In this document: positions 12,768 through 24,088 of the stretch, piece after piece
Layout of the letters: every line of letters starts with the position of its first letter
How positions within the stretch are numbered: the stretch's first letter is position 1
Assembly (NCBI RefSeq): GCF_000003855.2
Contig: NW_003101675.1
Location: forward strand, 2,301,420 to 2,365,419
DNA: 64,000 nt
Reading direction: 5' to 3'
DNA from: Blastomyces gilchristii SLH14081
Taxonomy: Eukaryota; Ascomycota; Eurotiomycetes; Onygenales; Ajellomycetaceae
Notes under the pieces: generated by a model
The model's database searches: none
Seen by the model: only the letters and a program-made list of their open reading frames with translations
Told to the model about the DNA's origin: nothing
Translations under genes and position numbers: made by a program

Positions 12768-12790
12768 ATGATCGATATGTCGTCCAATGA
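12743..12790 (+). promoter_or_regulatory. Upstream ORF overlapping the start of the Rua1-domain gene
   Basis: An ATG at 12743 opens a 15-codon frame that stops with TGA at 12788-12790. It overlaps the proposed main start at 12768 in another frame. If it lies in the mRNA leader, ribosomes using it would bypass the main start, which usually lowers translation. The transcript start is not known. Confidence 0.35.
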
Positions 12791-14830
12791 TATAGACTAT
12801 AGTCAGGTCGGGCCAAGGTATGTTGAATTGGCTCGGAGTCGGCGTGTGCAGAGCCTTTCCTTACCCCGACAGTAATGCTGATATTTCATTCTTATAGAAA
12901 CTCGTTACCATCAACCCTCATTTCATCCATGGGGTTTCCACCGCCAACTCCGGGAAGTAGCATACAAGTGAACAATATTGATTTTGGTAAAGTGTTAGAG
13001 GATGGGAATATGGCCACTAGGAACATGACAAACACTACATTGAATTCGTGCGGACCCAGAGCCTGGGATATAGACAACCAACCTAATCCTAAGACAATAA
13101 ATGACAGCGTTTATTCTCTGCCATACACACCCCAGTTCCACAAAACACCAGCTTGTAAACCCTACGAGATTCGGATGCCATCACAGTACGTTATGCCCGC
13201 TGAGTTTGGAACGCCACCGGGGTTGTTGGGAATCAACGCTCTGGACGATCGTATGTGTTTGCCTGGCCACCCGAGCCCTTGCCATTTGTCGCTAACTTTT
13301 ATTTAGGCTTTGATGATCAACATTTAGTAGAGGAGTTGTCTACATTTTCGGGGATTGATCACAATCCGCCTTTGTTCCCGAGCCAGCTTTCCCAGTCCCA
13401 GAATGTTACGGCTGGGAGCAGAAGACTTAACCTGCTTCCAGAGCACCAGCCTCTTACGCTTGATACAAACATTGTTACTCGCCCTCTAACAGACTCGTAT
13501 TTCTCCCAATCCAGCAACACCGGATCTTTCGACTTCACTGATCTTTCTGCATTTTCTGAAGTTCCCTCATTCGCCTCTGCCAGTAGTTCTGACTACACGC
13601 CGAGAAGTTCGCTTCTATCTTCTACGCCGCTTTCCCCCATACCATCCCCGAGACATACACTGCCAGAACTAGTTCGCGGAGGGAATCGGGCAAGAGCGTC
13701 GCCATCCCCTCGTGCAAGCGTTCGAGCACCTCCACATAGTTTTGATGGTGTCCGCAAACGATGGTCGACAGGCTCCTCCGGACCCCGTCCTAATCGTGTT
13801 ACGTCTCCATTTTTAACGCATAATCATGCCGGCGGATCAGGTCTTCCATCTCCTTCAATGAGACAAAACCGCAGTGTTCCCTCGATGGATTCCTCACGGC
13901 AACAGCCAAGAAGTAGAAACTTGGTGCACTTTCAGGGCAATAACAATCTACTGCCTTCGAATTTTGACGCGAACGCCCGTTTCAGAAATCCTGCCTCGCT
14001 CGCCTCTCAGGGAGTGTTTAGAACCTTACAGAGTGACACTGTCCCCCACCAGCATTATTTTGACCACTATTCCGAGTTTCCTGGGCCACCCGATTTGCTA
14101 GGACCGCTAAAGGAGGAACGAGTGCTTCCACCCCCTGAGGATATGATGCCAAGCGATCCGAGCATGAAACCGTATGAACAAGATCTTCGATTCGAGAACG
14201 ATTTGTATACACCAAAGTGGGTTCGAGGGCACGGGAATAAACGTGAGGGCTGGTGCGGGATTTGCAAGCCTGGCCGTTGGCTTGTGCTCAAGAACTCTGC
14301 CTTTTGGTATGACAAAAGCTTTACGCATGGAATCAGTGCGCCCACAGGGCAAGCATTTGCACCTCCAAAAGACACGAGGCGCACAGACGGAAATACAAAT
14401 GTTTGGGAGGGTCTCTGCGGGAACTGTGACGAGTGGATAGCTCTAGTGAGCAGCAAGAAAAAGGGTACCACCTGGTTTAGGCATGCATACAAGGTACGTG
14501 CTGGGGGTTTTAACTACCATGTTGGGCTGTCTTAAGGCTCAACCGTTTATTTGGATATCCGTTTCTGTGAAGAAGGTTGAATTTTACTAACGCTGCATTG
14601 ATTACCAGTGCCATAACCATCCAAAGAATGAAACCCTCAAACGGCACCGAGAGAACACTCCAAGCAACGGTAATCCGCCAACTCCGGATTCCCGCCCCAG
14701 ATCGTCTCCCCAAACAGTAACGCGGAAAGTAGAGCCAGCAACTTCAACGAAGCCCTCTCCAGCGCCTGAACTTCCTGGAGGAGGACCAAAGAGTCTTTCG
14801 CCGTTGCATACAGTAGCAACAAGGATGTGA
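12768..14830 (+). CDS. Regulator with Rua1 C-terminal zinc-binding domain
   Basis: A predicted protein of about 603 residues from four exons: 12768-12817, 12898-13250, 13307-14493 and 14609-14830. Donors GTATGT, GTATGT and GTACGT and acceptors TATAG, TTTAG and CCAG keep the frame. The N-terminal two thirds is Ser/Pro-rich and low in order (for example SSDYTPRSSLLSSTPLSPIPSP), like many fungal regulators. From about residue 433 the chain matches the Rua1 C-terminal domain (DUF4451), with GWCGICKPGRW, an aromatic FWYDKSFTHG stretch, GLCGNCDEW and, across the last intron, YKCHNHPKNETLKRH. These Cys/His residues probably bind zinc. Rua1 of Ustilago activates ustilagic acid genes, but in ascomycetes the domain is widespread and mostly uncharacterised. 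Nuclear DNA binding is inferred. The next in-frame ATG at 12777 is an alternative start. Confidence 0.8.
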
Positions 14831-16748
14831 TGAATTTCGTTTCCTTTACCTTTCTTTTTTCTTGATTTTTTCTTCCTTTTTTTTTATTTTTTATTTTTTA
14901 TTTAAACTTATACTATTTATTACATTGATATCTCATTATAGATTCTAGTTGCTTTTCTTCATCTATTTTACCTTCCTCCCATCTCCCTATCAGACTTCCC
15001 AATTACAGGCTGCACAGCTTCCCCGTCAGCTTCCCACGAGGTCGTCGAAGAATCCTGTTATATGCCTGGGTGCACTGTATTTTGGTATCGTTGGACACAT
15101 AACTTGGGCTCCCTGATGTATCTTCACAGGAATTCCTAGTAGGATGGCTTGTGAGAAGGGGTGATGTGGTTGTAGCTGGGATAAGGGTTGACTCATTTCA
15201 TCCTCTTCTGCTCCTCATCTATCGTTGTTTTATGGCTAGCAGGCTAGGGATTTTCCTATCTATTCTCCTTATTTGCTCGCTTATATAGGATGATTTTTTT
15301 TTTTCTTTGCTGGGTGTTTGCTCGAGGCGTCTGAAAATATATATGAAAAAAGAGTGATATTGATCTGCTTTGTTTGTTCAGCAGGGAGTTAGTTGGTCTG
15401 TTATTATTCTCAACGCGGTATCCAGGAAATCAGGAGAGCACATTCATTATAATTATGATAAGAATACCAAATACGGAGTACAGTCTTCTCAACGGTCTGT
15501 ATCGAAGTCGGGAATTGTGCTCATGATTCATCTCAGGGGGCGCTAAATACTCACATATTTAAATAACGTTAACCCCCCAAAGGCTCAAACCATTGGGCTG
15601 TTGATGATTTAAGTGCGCGAGCTTCATTCGCCGGTTGAGGCCGAGTCCAATGGGGATTAAATTCAATTTATTTCTTTTTCCACTTCCCCTCTCTCTCGCT
15701 ATCTCCCCCGGAATCAGGTGAAGCGGAATCACTTTCTGTCGACTTAAGGATTTAGTTGATCTCAAGAAGGGTGGACAAAAAAAAAAAAAAAAACAAGAGA
15801 ACTTCGAACTTCCTTTCATTCAACTACTAACATAACATCAAGAACTATTTTATCCAAAGACCTTTGTTCACTTCCTGCGACTCCTGGACCAACGCTGGCT
15901 TTCTCGACTGGTTATTCTGCCCTGTTTTCCAATACATATATCAAATCATATCGACTCTTCAACCCGATATCTTCAATACTCGCCCAGTCTGCTGTCCGCC
16001 GCCTGCGTTCCGAGCCTGTTCGATTCCAGCATCCCTCTCCTCTCTCCCCCGAGTGAGCCCTGCACCACTCCACTGCCTTTTAGCCATCTAGCTAGCTAAA
16101 TACTTAGGGTGATTTTTGGGGTTGAAGATTTATTCCCGTGGCTGGGGAAAATTTGTTGCTGTTGATGTTGGATGTGAACAAAGTGCGTTGATTAGCTGCT
16201 TAGCTGCGACACGATTGACTTCCATCGGCTTCCAAATAACAATAATAAATAGTTCCTTACTCTCGCGCTGGCGGGGGTTGTTGATGCTGAGAGAAACTCC
16301 TTGCAGTCAAGTCAGTCAGTCAGTCAGTCAGTCTTGTCCGTCCAGCCATTGTTGTTGTTATTATTTAGTTTTGGACTTTTACTGCTGCTACTGCTAGATA
16401 TTGCTGCTACTAAATAAGTTACTGGTGTTGTTCTTGTTGTTGCCCTGTCATCCTTTGCTGCTTGTGTCTTCCAGTTCGGCCTTCATTTTCGCTGGTTATT
16501 GTATTGTTGTCTTCTTGTAATAATTATTTGTCTGTATTTTGGTGGTTGTTTCTCTAGGTTTCTTTTACTTTCCTTTTTTTACTTTTCCTTGTCTTTTTCT
16601 TTTTTCTTTTCCTTTTTTCTTTTTTCCTTTTTATTTTTATTTTTATTTTTTATTTTATTTATTTATTTTTATTTTTTTTTGCCCTGACCTTGCTCCTGCA
16701 TCCCTAGCCGACCGTTAGCTGGCTCTCGACCTCACTCGAACCGGACTC
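14831..16748. other. Intergenic: 3' UTR, then long pyrimidine-rich leader of the J-domain gene
   Basis: After the TGA at 14828 there is a T-rich run at 14850-14935 suited to 3'-end formation. An A17 tract lies at about 15777-15793. From roughly 16020 to 16690 the plus strand is strongly C/T-rich and ends in an extended T/TTTA tract at 16560-16680, consistent with a core promoter and long leader for the gene at 16749. No coding region is recognisable. Confidence 0.5.
16311..16333. repeat. GTCA tetranucleotide microsatellite
   Basis: About 5.75 perfect units of GTCA in the leader or promoter region upstream of the TPR/J-domain gene. It is likely length-polymorphic between strains. Confidence 0.85.
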
Positions 16749-19448
16749 ATGGTTCTCACAAAACTTTTTTCTTCCTCCTCCAAAAAATCCCCCGACAAGA
16801 AAAAGCACCACAAGCATTCCGCCAGCAACACATCAGACTTGTCTGACCTGCAGCTCCACGACTCCCAGCATCCGCCCGCTTTGGTCCGTGCTGCCTCTTC
16901 CGAGCGACACCTCGATTCTTCCTTGGGCCGCGCTGCCTCCAAACACCGCCATCCCGACCCCGACCACCATCGCTCGCCGCCGCCGCCGCCGCAGCAGCAG
17001 CAACAGCCCTACTCCATTGGCATCACCGGCAACAACAATAATTATAGCAAAAGCAAATCATCCTCCTCTCCCCGTGTTGGCTCGTCACGCAAATCTCCCT
17101 CCAAGGCGTCGCCCAAACCCCAGCGGGATCCCGAACGCAAAAGCCGCCGTGTTGCCTCGACGCCCTCCGGTAGCCCTACAAAGCATAAATCCAAGGGTTC
17201 GTCCTCCCGCTTCGCCTACGATCGGGATTCCCACCCATTGAATCTGCCCCCGGACGAGCTCCGCCGCCTATCCGCCATGGCAGCTGCAAGAGACGATAGT
17301 CGCAGCTCCATGGACATTGAGCAGCCGGACGTTACGCACTCGCCCACTGCTGTGACCAACGCCACCGTCTCCCCCTCCGCCTTCTCTACGCCCACTCAGC
17401 AAGACTCCCCCGCTTCATCTACTGGGATGCAGTCAAATGGCGTCCATTCTGATACCGCAGAGCGAAGCCCTACCCCTCCCCCTCACAATGTCCCCTCAAG
17501 TACGCCACAACCTACACAGCCCGTTGTTGATGCGGAGGCGTGCAAATTAGCCGGGAATAAATTTTTCAAGGCGGGTGATTTTCAGAAAGCTATCCAAGAG
17601 TATACGAAGGGTAAGTGTTTTTGGCTGTCTATTTTGTTTTGCTCTGTCCGCAATATTGTGCGTGAAAATTATATGCGCCATGGTTAAGCGAACGGGAAAA
17701 AGAAAAAGAAAGAATGGAGTTATCTAAGGATAACAAGGGAAAGAGCTTATGAAGTTAATCATTGTGGGTGTGGGTGTGGGTGTGTTTGTGTGTGTTAATA
17801 TATATCTTCTTGAATATAGCTGTCGAAGCCCAACCCACATCATCTACCTATCTATCAAATCGAGCGGCTGCCTACATATCCGCACACCGCTACCATGAAG
17901 CCCTGGAAGATGCCAAACTAGCTGATGAGTTGGAGCCTGGTAACCAGAAAATCATGCACAGATTGGCAAGAATATACACTTCCCTTGGTCGCCCCACAGA
18001 GGCGTTATCCATCTATTCACGAATCCAACCACCCGTTACCGCAAAGGATAAAGGCCCCGCGGAGGCAATGTTACATCATATCACCCAGGCAGAAGGGTTG
18101 CTACGGGAAGATAGAGGAGGTTCAATGACATTGTACTGCCTGGACCAGGCCGTAAAGGGACTTGGGGTTGGCGTGACCCAACCGCGCAAATGGCGGCTGA
18201 TGCGAGCAGAGGCGTACCTAAAGATGGGAAATGTCAACACATTGGGCGACGCGCAGAATATCGTCATGTCAATGCTACGAGATAACAATCAGGATCCGGA
18301 CGCCTTATTGATCCGTGGCCGGTTATTTTACGCCCAAGGCGAGAACGAACAGGCAATCAGACACTTTAAACTCGCTCTAAACCTAGACCCTGACTCCACC
18401 CAAGCGGTCAGATACCTACGCATGGTGCAGAAACTTCTCCGAATGAAGGATGAAGGAAACGCGGCATTCAAGGCAAGAAAGTACCAAGAAGCTATCGATG
18501 TATACACTAAGGCCCTGGAAGTCGACCCCAAGAATAAAGACATCAACTCCAAACTCCTTCAGAACCGCGCCCAGGCCTACCTTAACCTCAGCAACTACGA
18601 CAAAGCAATTGAAGATTGCACAGACGCTCTCAAACTGGATCCTTCATACGTAAAGGCGCAACGGGTACGGGCGAAGGCGTACGGAGCCTCTGGCAACTGG
18701 GAGGAAGCCGCGCGCGAATTCAAGAAGATTGCTGAAGCCAATCCCAACGAGAAGGGCATTCAGGAAGAGGTTCGAAACGCAGATTTTGAGCTTAAGAAGA
18801 GCCAACGGAAAGATTACTATAAGATTCTTGGCGTCGATAAGAATGCGTCAGAGCAGGAGATTAAGAAAGCGTATAGAAAGTTGGCGATTCAGCATCATCC
18901 AGATAAGAATATCGATGGCGATAAGGGAGATACGCAGTTTAAGGAGATTGGAGAGGCGTATGAAATTTTGAGTGATCCTCAGTATGTATCCCACTTTCTC
19001 CCCCCACCTCTTCTTGACCTCCGAAATCTTCCGTTTTTCTTTTTCTTTCTTTTCTCTCTCTTTCTCTCTTTTTTTTTTTTTTTGCACCCCCAACGATGCC
19101 TGCCCCCTTCTCTTTTATTATTCGCAAACTTTCCCATTATTTAGCCACATAAACTAACCAACCTCTTTTTCCTCACCTCACAGAAAACGCGCAAGTTATG
19201 ACAATGGCGATGACCTCCTAGATCCCGCGGACATGTTCGCGCGTGGCGGGGCCTCATTTGCGCACATGGGCGGTATGGGAGGCATGGGAGGCATGCATGG
19301 AATGGGTGGAATGGGAGGCATGGGCGGCGGCCAGAATATCCATATCGACCCCAACATCCTATTTAATATGATGAACGGGGGCGGGTTTAGCGGACGGACT
19401 GGCGGCCAGAACCCGTTCGAGAGCTCCTACCACCAGCACGGATGGTAA
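16749..19448 (+). CDS. TPR and J-domain co-chaperone (DNAJC7-like)
   Basis: A predicted 762-residue Hsp70 co-chaperone from exons 16749-17610, 17820-18981 and 19184-19448. Introns use GTAAGT..ATAG and GTATGT..ACAG. Residues 1-260 are Ser/Pro/Lys-rich and low complexity. Several TPR repeats follow (about residues 262-610), beginning [22 protein letters not shown]; such repeats bind Hsp70/Hsp90 tails. A complete J domain starts at [24 protein letters not shown] and carries the HPD tripeptide in QHHPDKN that stimulates Hsp70 ATPase. The last exon adds a Gly/Met-rich [10 protein letters not shown] tail (19265-19330) and ends [10 protein letters not shown]. Domain order matches human DNAJC7 and its fungal relatives, but the long disordered N-terminus is an extra. 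The second intron interrupts the J domain just after helix III and carries a T-rich tract. Cytosolic or nuclear location is inferred. Confidence 0.92.
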
Positions 19449-20654
19449 AGTCAAAAATTGTATATGATGAGGGCAGGGAAAATGAGAAAGAAAAATAATG
19501 AAGAAAGTTTGGCGGGAAAAGAAAAAAAAAAAAAAAACAACACTCAAAACTGAAAACTCAAAAACCCTCAACTTTCATACCATATAGGGGGAAAGCAAGA
19601 TACAACGGATAAATGCAACGAACCACCCACATATAGAATTCATGGCATGCATATGGCAACAGATTTCACATTAAGGAAAATTAGGCGCATACAAGAGAGA
19701 GCGAGGGTAGGGGGAGAGAAGGTCAACAAAACTTGATTTAAATCATATATACGATGATTCCCACTCTGTTTTTCTTCCTTGCTGCCGCCCCCTCTCTTTA
19801 CTCTTTATCCTCGTTCTTTTCGATTGATATTCATTATTATTATTATTTATTATTATCATCGCAATTATTTGTCTAGTTACTTTGCTTTTTGCTTTACGCC
19901 TTTTTCATGTTTCTTCTTTATCTCATTCCATCATCATTTTTCTTAAACGCAGCCAGTTGGCATGTATGGCTATAAGTTTTGGTCTCTAGCTATGTGTAAT
20001 GAATTGGATGGATTGAATAGTTGATGCGCAGGGGGTTCTGTTGAGAAACCATTTTTTCAATTCTTCCATCTTCACTTCGTTTTCGCTTTTCTTGTAACAC
20101 CCTTCTTCTTTTTATTTTCCCACCCCTCCCTCTCTCCTTTATTCCCCTCAATAATTCCCATCCAAGGACTGGTCCCCCCTGTGAAGCTGGTCCCATTTTC
20201 CTTCCATTCCTCTTGCTTATTCTCTTTTCATGCTTTGTTCCTTGTGCCATTTGCCCATCTCATCTCCCATTTATTACACCCTCTCTCTGTTTCTTGCTAT
20301 TCCTAGCCCGTCCGTCGAATAGGACACGATGCGTTCTTGGTTTGCTAGTCAGGGATGTGTGTGTATATATATATATACCTACTATAGTCAAAAAGGGAAT
20401 CTGGTCCTGTCCTGGAGGAGCGCTGGAGGCGGGCTGCTTTAACCCGGCTGCCTCACCCATTGCGAGGGTGAGGAGGGTGAGAGGCGGAGGTGAGGGCATC
20501 CAGTCAACCCAAGTGGAACCGTTTCAGGAGAGTCCGTTTCAGGGGAAGAAAATTGTCGGCTCTCGGCCTTTCAATTCTTCCCTCATCAGCTCATGTGACT
20601 AAAGTTTTTCATCGTTCTTGCTTTTTGTGAGAGTATTGTTATTGTCCTTGTGTG
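19449..20654. other. Intergenic, low complexity, 3' UTR side of the J-domain gene
   Basis: Contains A-rich (19517-19537) and T/C-rich stretches and no credible coding sequence. Around 20505-20545 a short direct repeat GTTTCAGG...GTTTCAGG precedes the LINE fragment; it may belong to mobile DNA, but I cannot assign it. Confidence 0.4.
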
Positions 20655-21467
20655 ATCCAGTAATTGCAACAGGAAACCTGCCTCTACCTCAAGGTGAGGT
20701 GTTTTTTGATGCAGAGGCTATGGGAGCTCTGCAAGGCCTGAGAGATGCTATCACCTCTAAACAGGCCAGATATACCAACAATGTCCACATCTGCCTAGAC
20801 AACCTAGAGGTTGCAAGGTCTCTAGGCAATCAGACCAACACCTCTAGCCAGCAGATTTTTGCTCAGTTCCAGGAGGCAGAGTTAGCCTGGCAGCAGAGAG
20901 TGAGACTCCCCCACACCATCCGAGGAAGGGTAGTTAATAGTCAGATGGGTCCCAGGGCACGCAGGAATACCAGGCAACGACAGGGCCGGCCAGGAAGCCA
21001 AGGCTGCTGCGACAACAGGCAGGCCAAAGAGAGGGCCAGACAGGACTTCGAGGAGTACTGGGCCCAGAACATGCCAAAACGTTACGCCGATCTTGAGATC
21101 CTCTTCGAGGGGTGTGACGGCGCGGATTCGGACACTGGGTTGTTAGGGCTAAGCACTAGGGCAACAACAGGATTCGCCTGACAGGATGATATAAATGTGT
21201 TAGGTAGCTGGTTTGTTTACTTCTTTCTTTCCTTTCTCCAGCTTTGTATTCTCGTACTAGGAGCAATATAATATGCAGTTTATCTCTTATTAAACCGTTC
21301 CATCACAAAGGTCATCTATAGAGAGGAAGCTCCTACGCTTCACACTTGGGAAACTATACGCCAGCCGGACCGGGCATGGAGACTTCAAGGATTACCACTT
21401 ACGCTGTAACCACGAGGACGTAGAGTGCCACTGTCAATGCAGCTCCCCCAAGTCCCCTGATCGAAAT
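20655..21467 (+). mobile_element. 5'-truncated LINE (Tad1-like) tail: RNase H and C-terminal zinc segment
   Basis: Only the 3' end of a non-LTR retrotransposon ORF2 is present. The first part matches the LINE RNase H domain: GEVFFDAEAMGALQGLRDAI holds the catalytic D/E pattern and CLDNLEVA the next Asp. The conserved RWVPGHAGIPGN motif follows, but one frame over at about 20942-20990, so there is a frameshift, later compensated at DFEEYWAQNMPKRYADLEI. A further segment at 21318-21467 reads LRFTLGKLYASRTGHGDFKDYHLRCNH and a Cys-rich CHCQC end, typical of the C-terminus of fungal Tad1 elements. Between them, 21181-21310 is decayed or inserted sequence. Reverse transcriptase and endonuclease are missing, as expected from incomplete reverse transcription. 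Not functional. Confidence 0.8.
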
Positions 21468-22465
21468 TTGACCAACCCCTTTTCTGCCGATATCCAAGAA
21501 AGTTATGCCAGGTTTTGGAAAGAATTCGATCAAACTGCAGCAGTATCATGCGAGCGGACAATCGAGGAAGCTTTACATGAAGGGAGAAAAATTGGAGATC
21601 TGAACTACGGCATGCTAACGGGAAGTTTGCATTTGGTCAGCGGCGCACTTTATCTCTTTAGAGAATCCCAATTCCTAACACCCTGAAGGCTAGTAAATGG
21701 AGAGTAGTCGCAAGAGTGTACATCTAAGCAATAAAGACCCTTCCTACTGTTGCGTACTCTTTGATTCTATTATTTTGTTTGGACAGCGTCAAGCGGAGAG
21801 GACCAGCGATGAAACATCAACGGTCACTGGACCAGCAGCCCTAAGTAACCTCTTGACCTCCGAGCCTCATTCTCTCATGGATACAGGTGGTTGTAATCGC
21901 CATGGGCCATAGTCCACGTTTGGACGGCGTAGTTTTCGATTCTCCCGGCATTTCGCCAAGCAAGGCCTCGACTTTCGTGTAGGTAGGTGGTTGCCTTTGT
22001 GCCGAAGCAAACATTACGCCTCAATGACCTCTTCACTGTCAAATGTACGACCACTAGACCGCGGGAAACATGGTCGCTGCCCTTTGAAGAGAAAGGAGGA
22101 GAATGTAAGGCGTCCGAATGACTGCATTTTACAGAGAACCGCCAACCAGGAAGCGGCAGCGATCAATGCAAATTGAGAAAGAAATTGAACATCCTTTAAA
22201 ATGGAGAGTTGGATCAAGCTTTGGTCGTTCAGGTGAACAAATTTGGTTCAACTCCATAGTGAGCAAGATGTTGAACAATGTGCTAAGAAGTAGGCTGAGT
22301 TATTTAAAGGTTTCCTTGCCTGTGCAATGATTTTTTTTTTTTTTTTTTTTTTTTTCTTTGGCTTTTTAGATAGGAAGCAAAGGAATTAACTAGCATAATA
22401 AGGAAATATCATGAGCTGAAGTACGGAGGACCGATTCAAAAAGTTAGTCACAGCTAAGTTTTCTT
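21468..22465. other. Stretch between two dead transposons, no intact gene
   Basis: An ORF at 21468-21686 continues from the LINE frame but is not recognisable. Near 21890-21970 a short open run reads VVIAMGHSPRLDGVVF, faintly like a short-chain dehydrogenase fragment, and then stops. A T25 tract lies at 22331-22355. I see no functional gene. Confidence 0.35.
22331..22355. repeat. T25 homopolymer
   Basis: A pure run of 25 T on the plus strand, about 115 bp left of the Tc1-like element's candidate end. Confidence 0.9.
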
Positions 22466-22469
22466 GTAT

Positions 22470-24088
22470 CGGTTTCGTATGGGTCTCCCACCAAAATCAG
22501 ATTTTGTTTTGATGATTCCTAGGTGATCTTCTTGCTTCAAATCCTCTGCAGCGCAGCAGCTTCAAAGCTCCTCTACAACATGCCTTTGCAACGCAATAAA
22601 GCTTCTCCAGAGATGAAATCTCTTATTGTTACACTCAAATCTCCCTTTGTAGGGAAATCTACTGCTGAGATTCATGAAGCAACTGGAATTTCAGTCAATC
22701 AAATCAACAAGATCTATCATACTGCCATTCAACTGGGATTCATCCTGAGCAGCGCCCTCTAGAAATCAAGACTGAGCATGTTGCTGATGCTCGTCGCAGC
22801 AGGTGGCCTACTATACAGATACCGGAGCTTAGCAAGGAGCTGATTTCAAAGATTTAGCATGATCGATATGGCCGGGAAAAGACCACAGCTGATCTTGCTG
22901 GGGAATTTGACAAAATTGGGATCAAGATCTCTTCCACTACTATTCAGCGCATGTTGAAAAAAGCAGGTATCAAGATCTCTTGCTTTACTACTGCTCTACT
23001 AATGCTCACCAGGGTATCGCAAGACCAAACCTACAAGGAAACCAGGACTGAGCGAGAAGATGAAGAAGAAACGGCTTGAATGGTGCTTGAAACACAAGAA
23101 CTGGACTCTGGAGGATTGGAAGAATGTTATTTGGTCTGATGAGACCTCTGTTATCCTGCTTCACCGCCGTGGAGGCTACAGGATTTGGCGCAGAGCTGAT
23201 GAGGCCTTTGTACGCAGCTGCATTTGTGAGCGGTGGAAGGGTGCAATGGAATTCATGTTTTGGGGATGCTTCTCCTACAATCATAAAGGGCCTGCGCACT
23301 GCTGGGGGCCTGAGTCTGCAGCTGAAAAGAAGTAGTCTATTGAAGAGATTGAGCAAATGAATAAGAAGCTGGAGACTGGTGTGAGAAGGATTAATCTTCG
23401 TCAACAAACCCCTGGGCGCGGCCAACATGGAAGTTCAATGCAAAGACTGGCAAGCTTGCTCACAGCAGCTCAAAGGGCGGAATTGATTGGTATCGCTACC
23501 AGGTGATTGATCCCTACTACTATCCTAGCAGAAGTATACTAACTAATGGATATCCTAGACCAAAATCCTTATTCCAAAGCTCCTTCCATTTGCCAAAGCC
23601 TGCGCAATCAAACAGCCGAATACTATAGTGCAAGAAGACAAAGCCCTGTCACACAACCACCACGTACAACAGCTTGTATATGATAAAGCTGAGGTGCAGT
23701 GGCTGTTCTGGTGTGGGAATTCCCCAGATCTCAACCCAATTGAGCCTTGCTGGCCATGGATGAAGCGGTATACAACCAAGAAGGGGGCTCCGAAGAATCG
23801 CAAAGATGCTATCAAGGCTTGGGAGGATTGCTGGAATATGCTCTTGCAGAAGCAGATTCAATCCCGGATTGAACGGGTGCCAGTCCATATTCAAAAGATT
23901 ATTGAGCTAGGGGGTGGGAATGAGTATAGGGAAGGCTGTACGCAGCAGGATTGGAGACAGAAGAATCCTCAGCAGGCTGAGCAGCAAGATGATGAGTTAG
24001 AATGGGTAGAAATTTGTATGGAGCATATCATATCACTATCCCCACTTTCCTTTTTCGGCAGCAGCGATAGTAGGCTCATACAAAATTA
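22470..24088 (+). mobile_element. Decayed Tc1/mariner DD34E DNA transposon
   Basis: The transposase relic runs from about 22580 to 24003. An N-terminal helix-turn-helix region (SPEMKSLIVTLKSPFVGKST) is followed by DDE motifs: WSDETS (first Asp), QEDKALSH (second Asp; the usual form is QDNAxxH) and SPDLNPIEPCW (Glu). Exactly 34 residues separate the second Asp and the Glu, the DD34E spacing of the Tc1 group. Two candidate introns remain, GTATCAAG..CACCAG near 22966-23010 and GTGATTGATC..CCTAG near 23502-23560. The gene is dead: a one-base loss near 22742 shifts frame, and TAG stops stand at about 22856 and 23334 where Gln codons are likely ancestral. Imperfect 21-bp inverted ends (22470-22490 versus 24068-24088) are candidate terminal repeats, and the true ends may lie further out. 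Confidence 0.8.

Noticed and set aside
16311..16333. Short direct repeats considered as a CRISPR-like or iteron array
   Set aside because: Units are contiguous tetranucleotides without spacers, so this is an ordinary microsatellite, and CRISPR arrays are not expected in a fungal nuclear genome.
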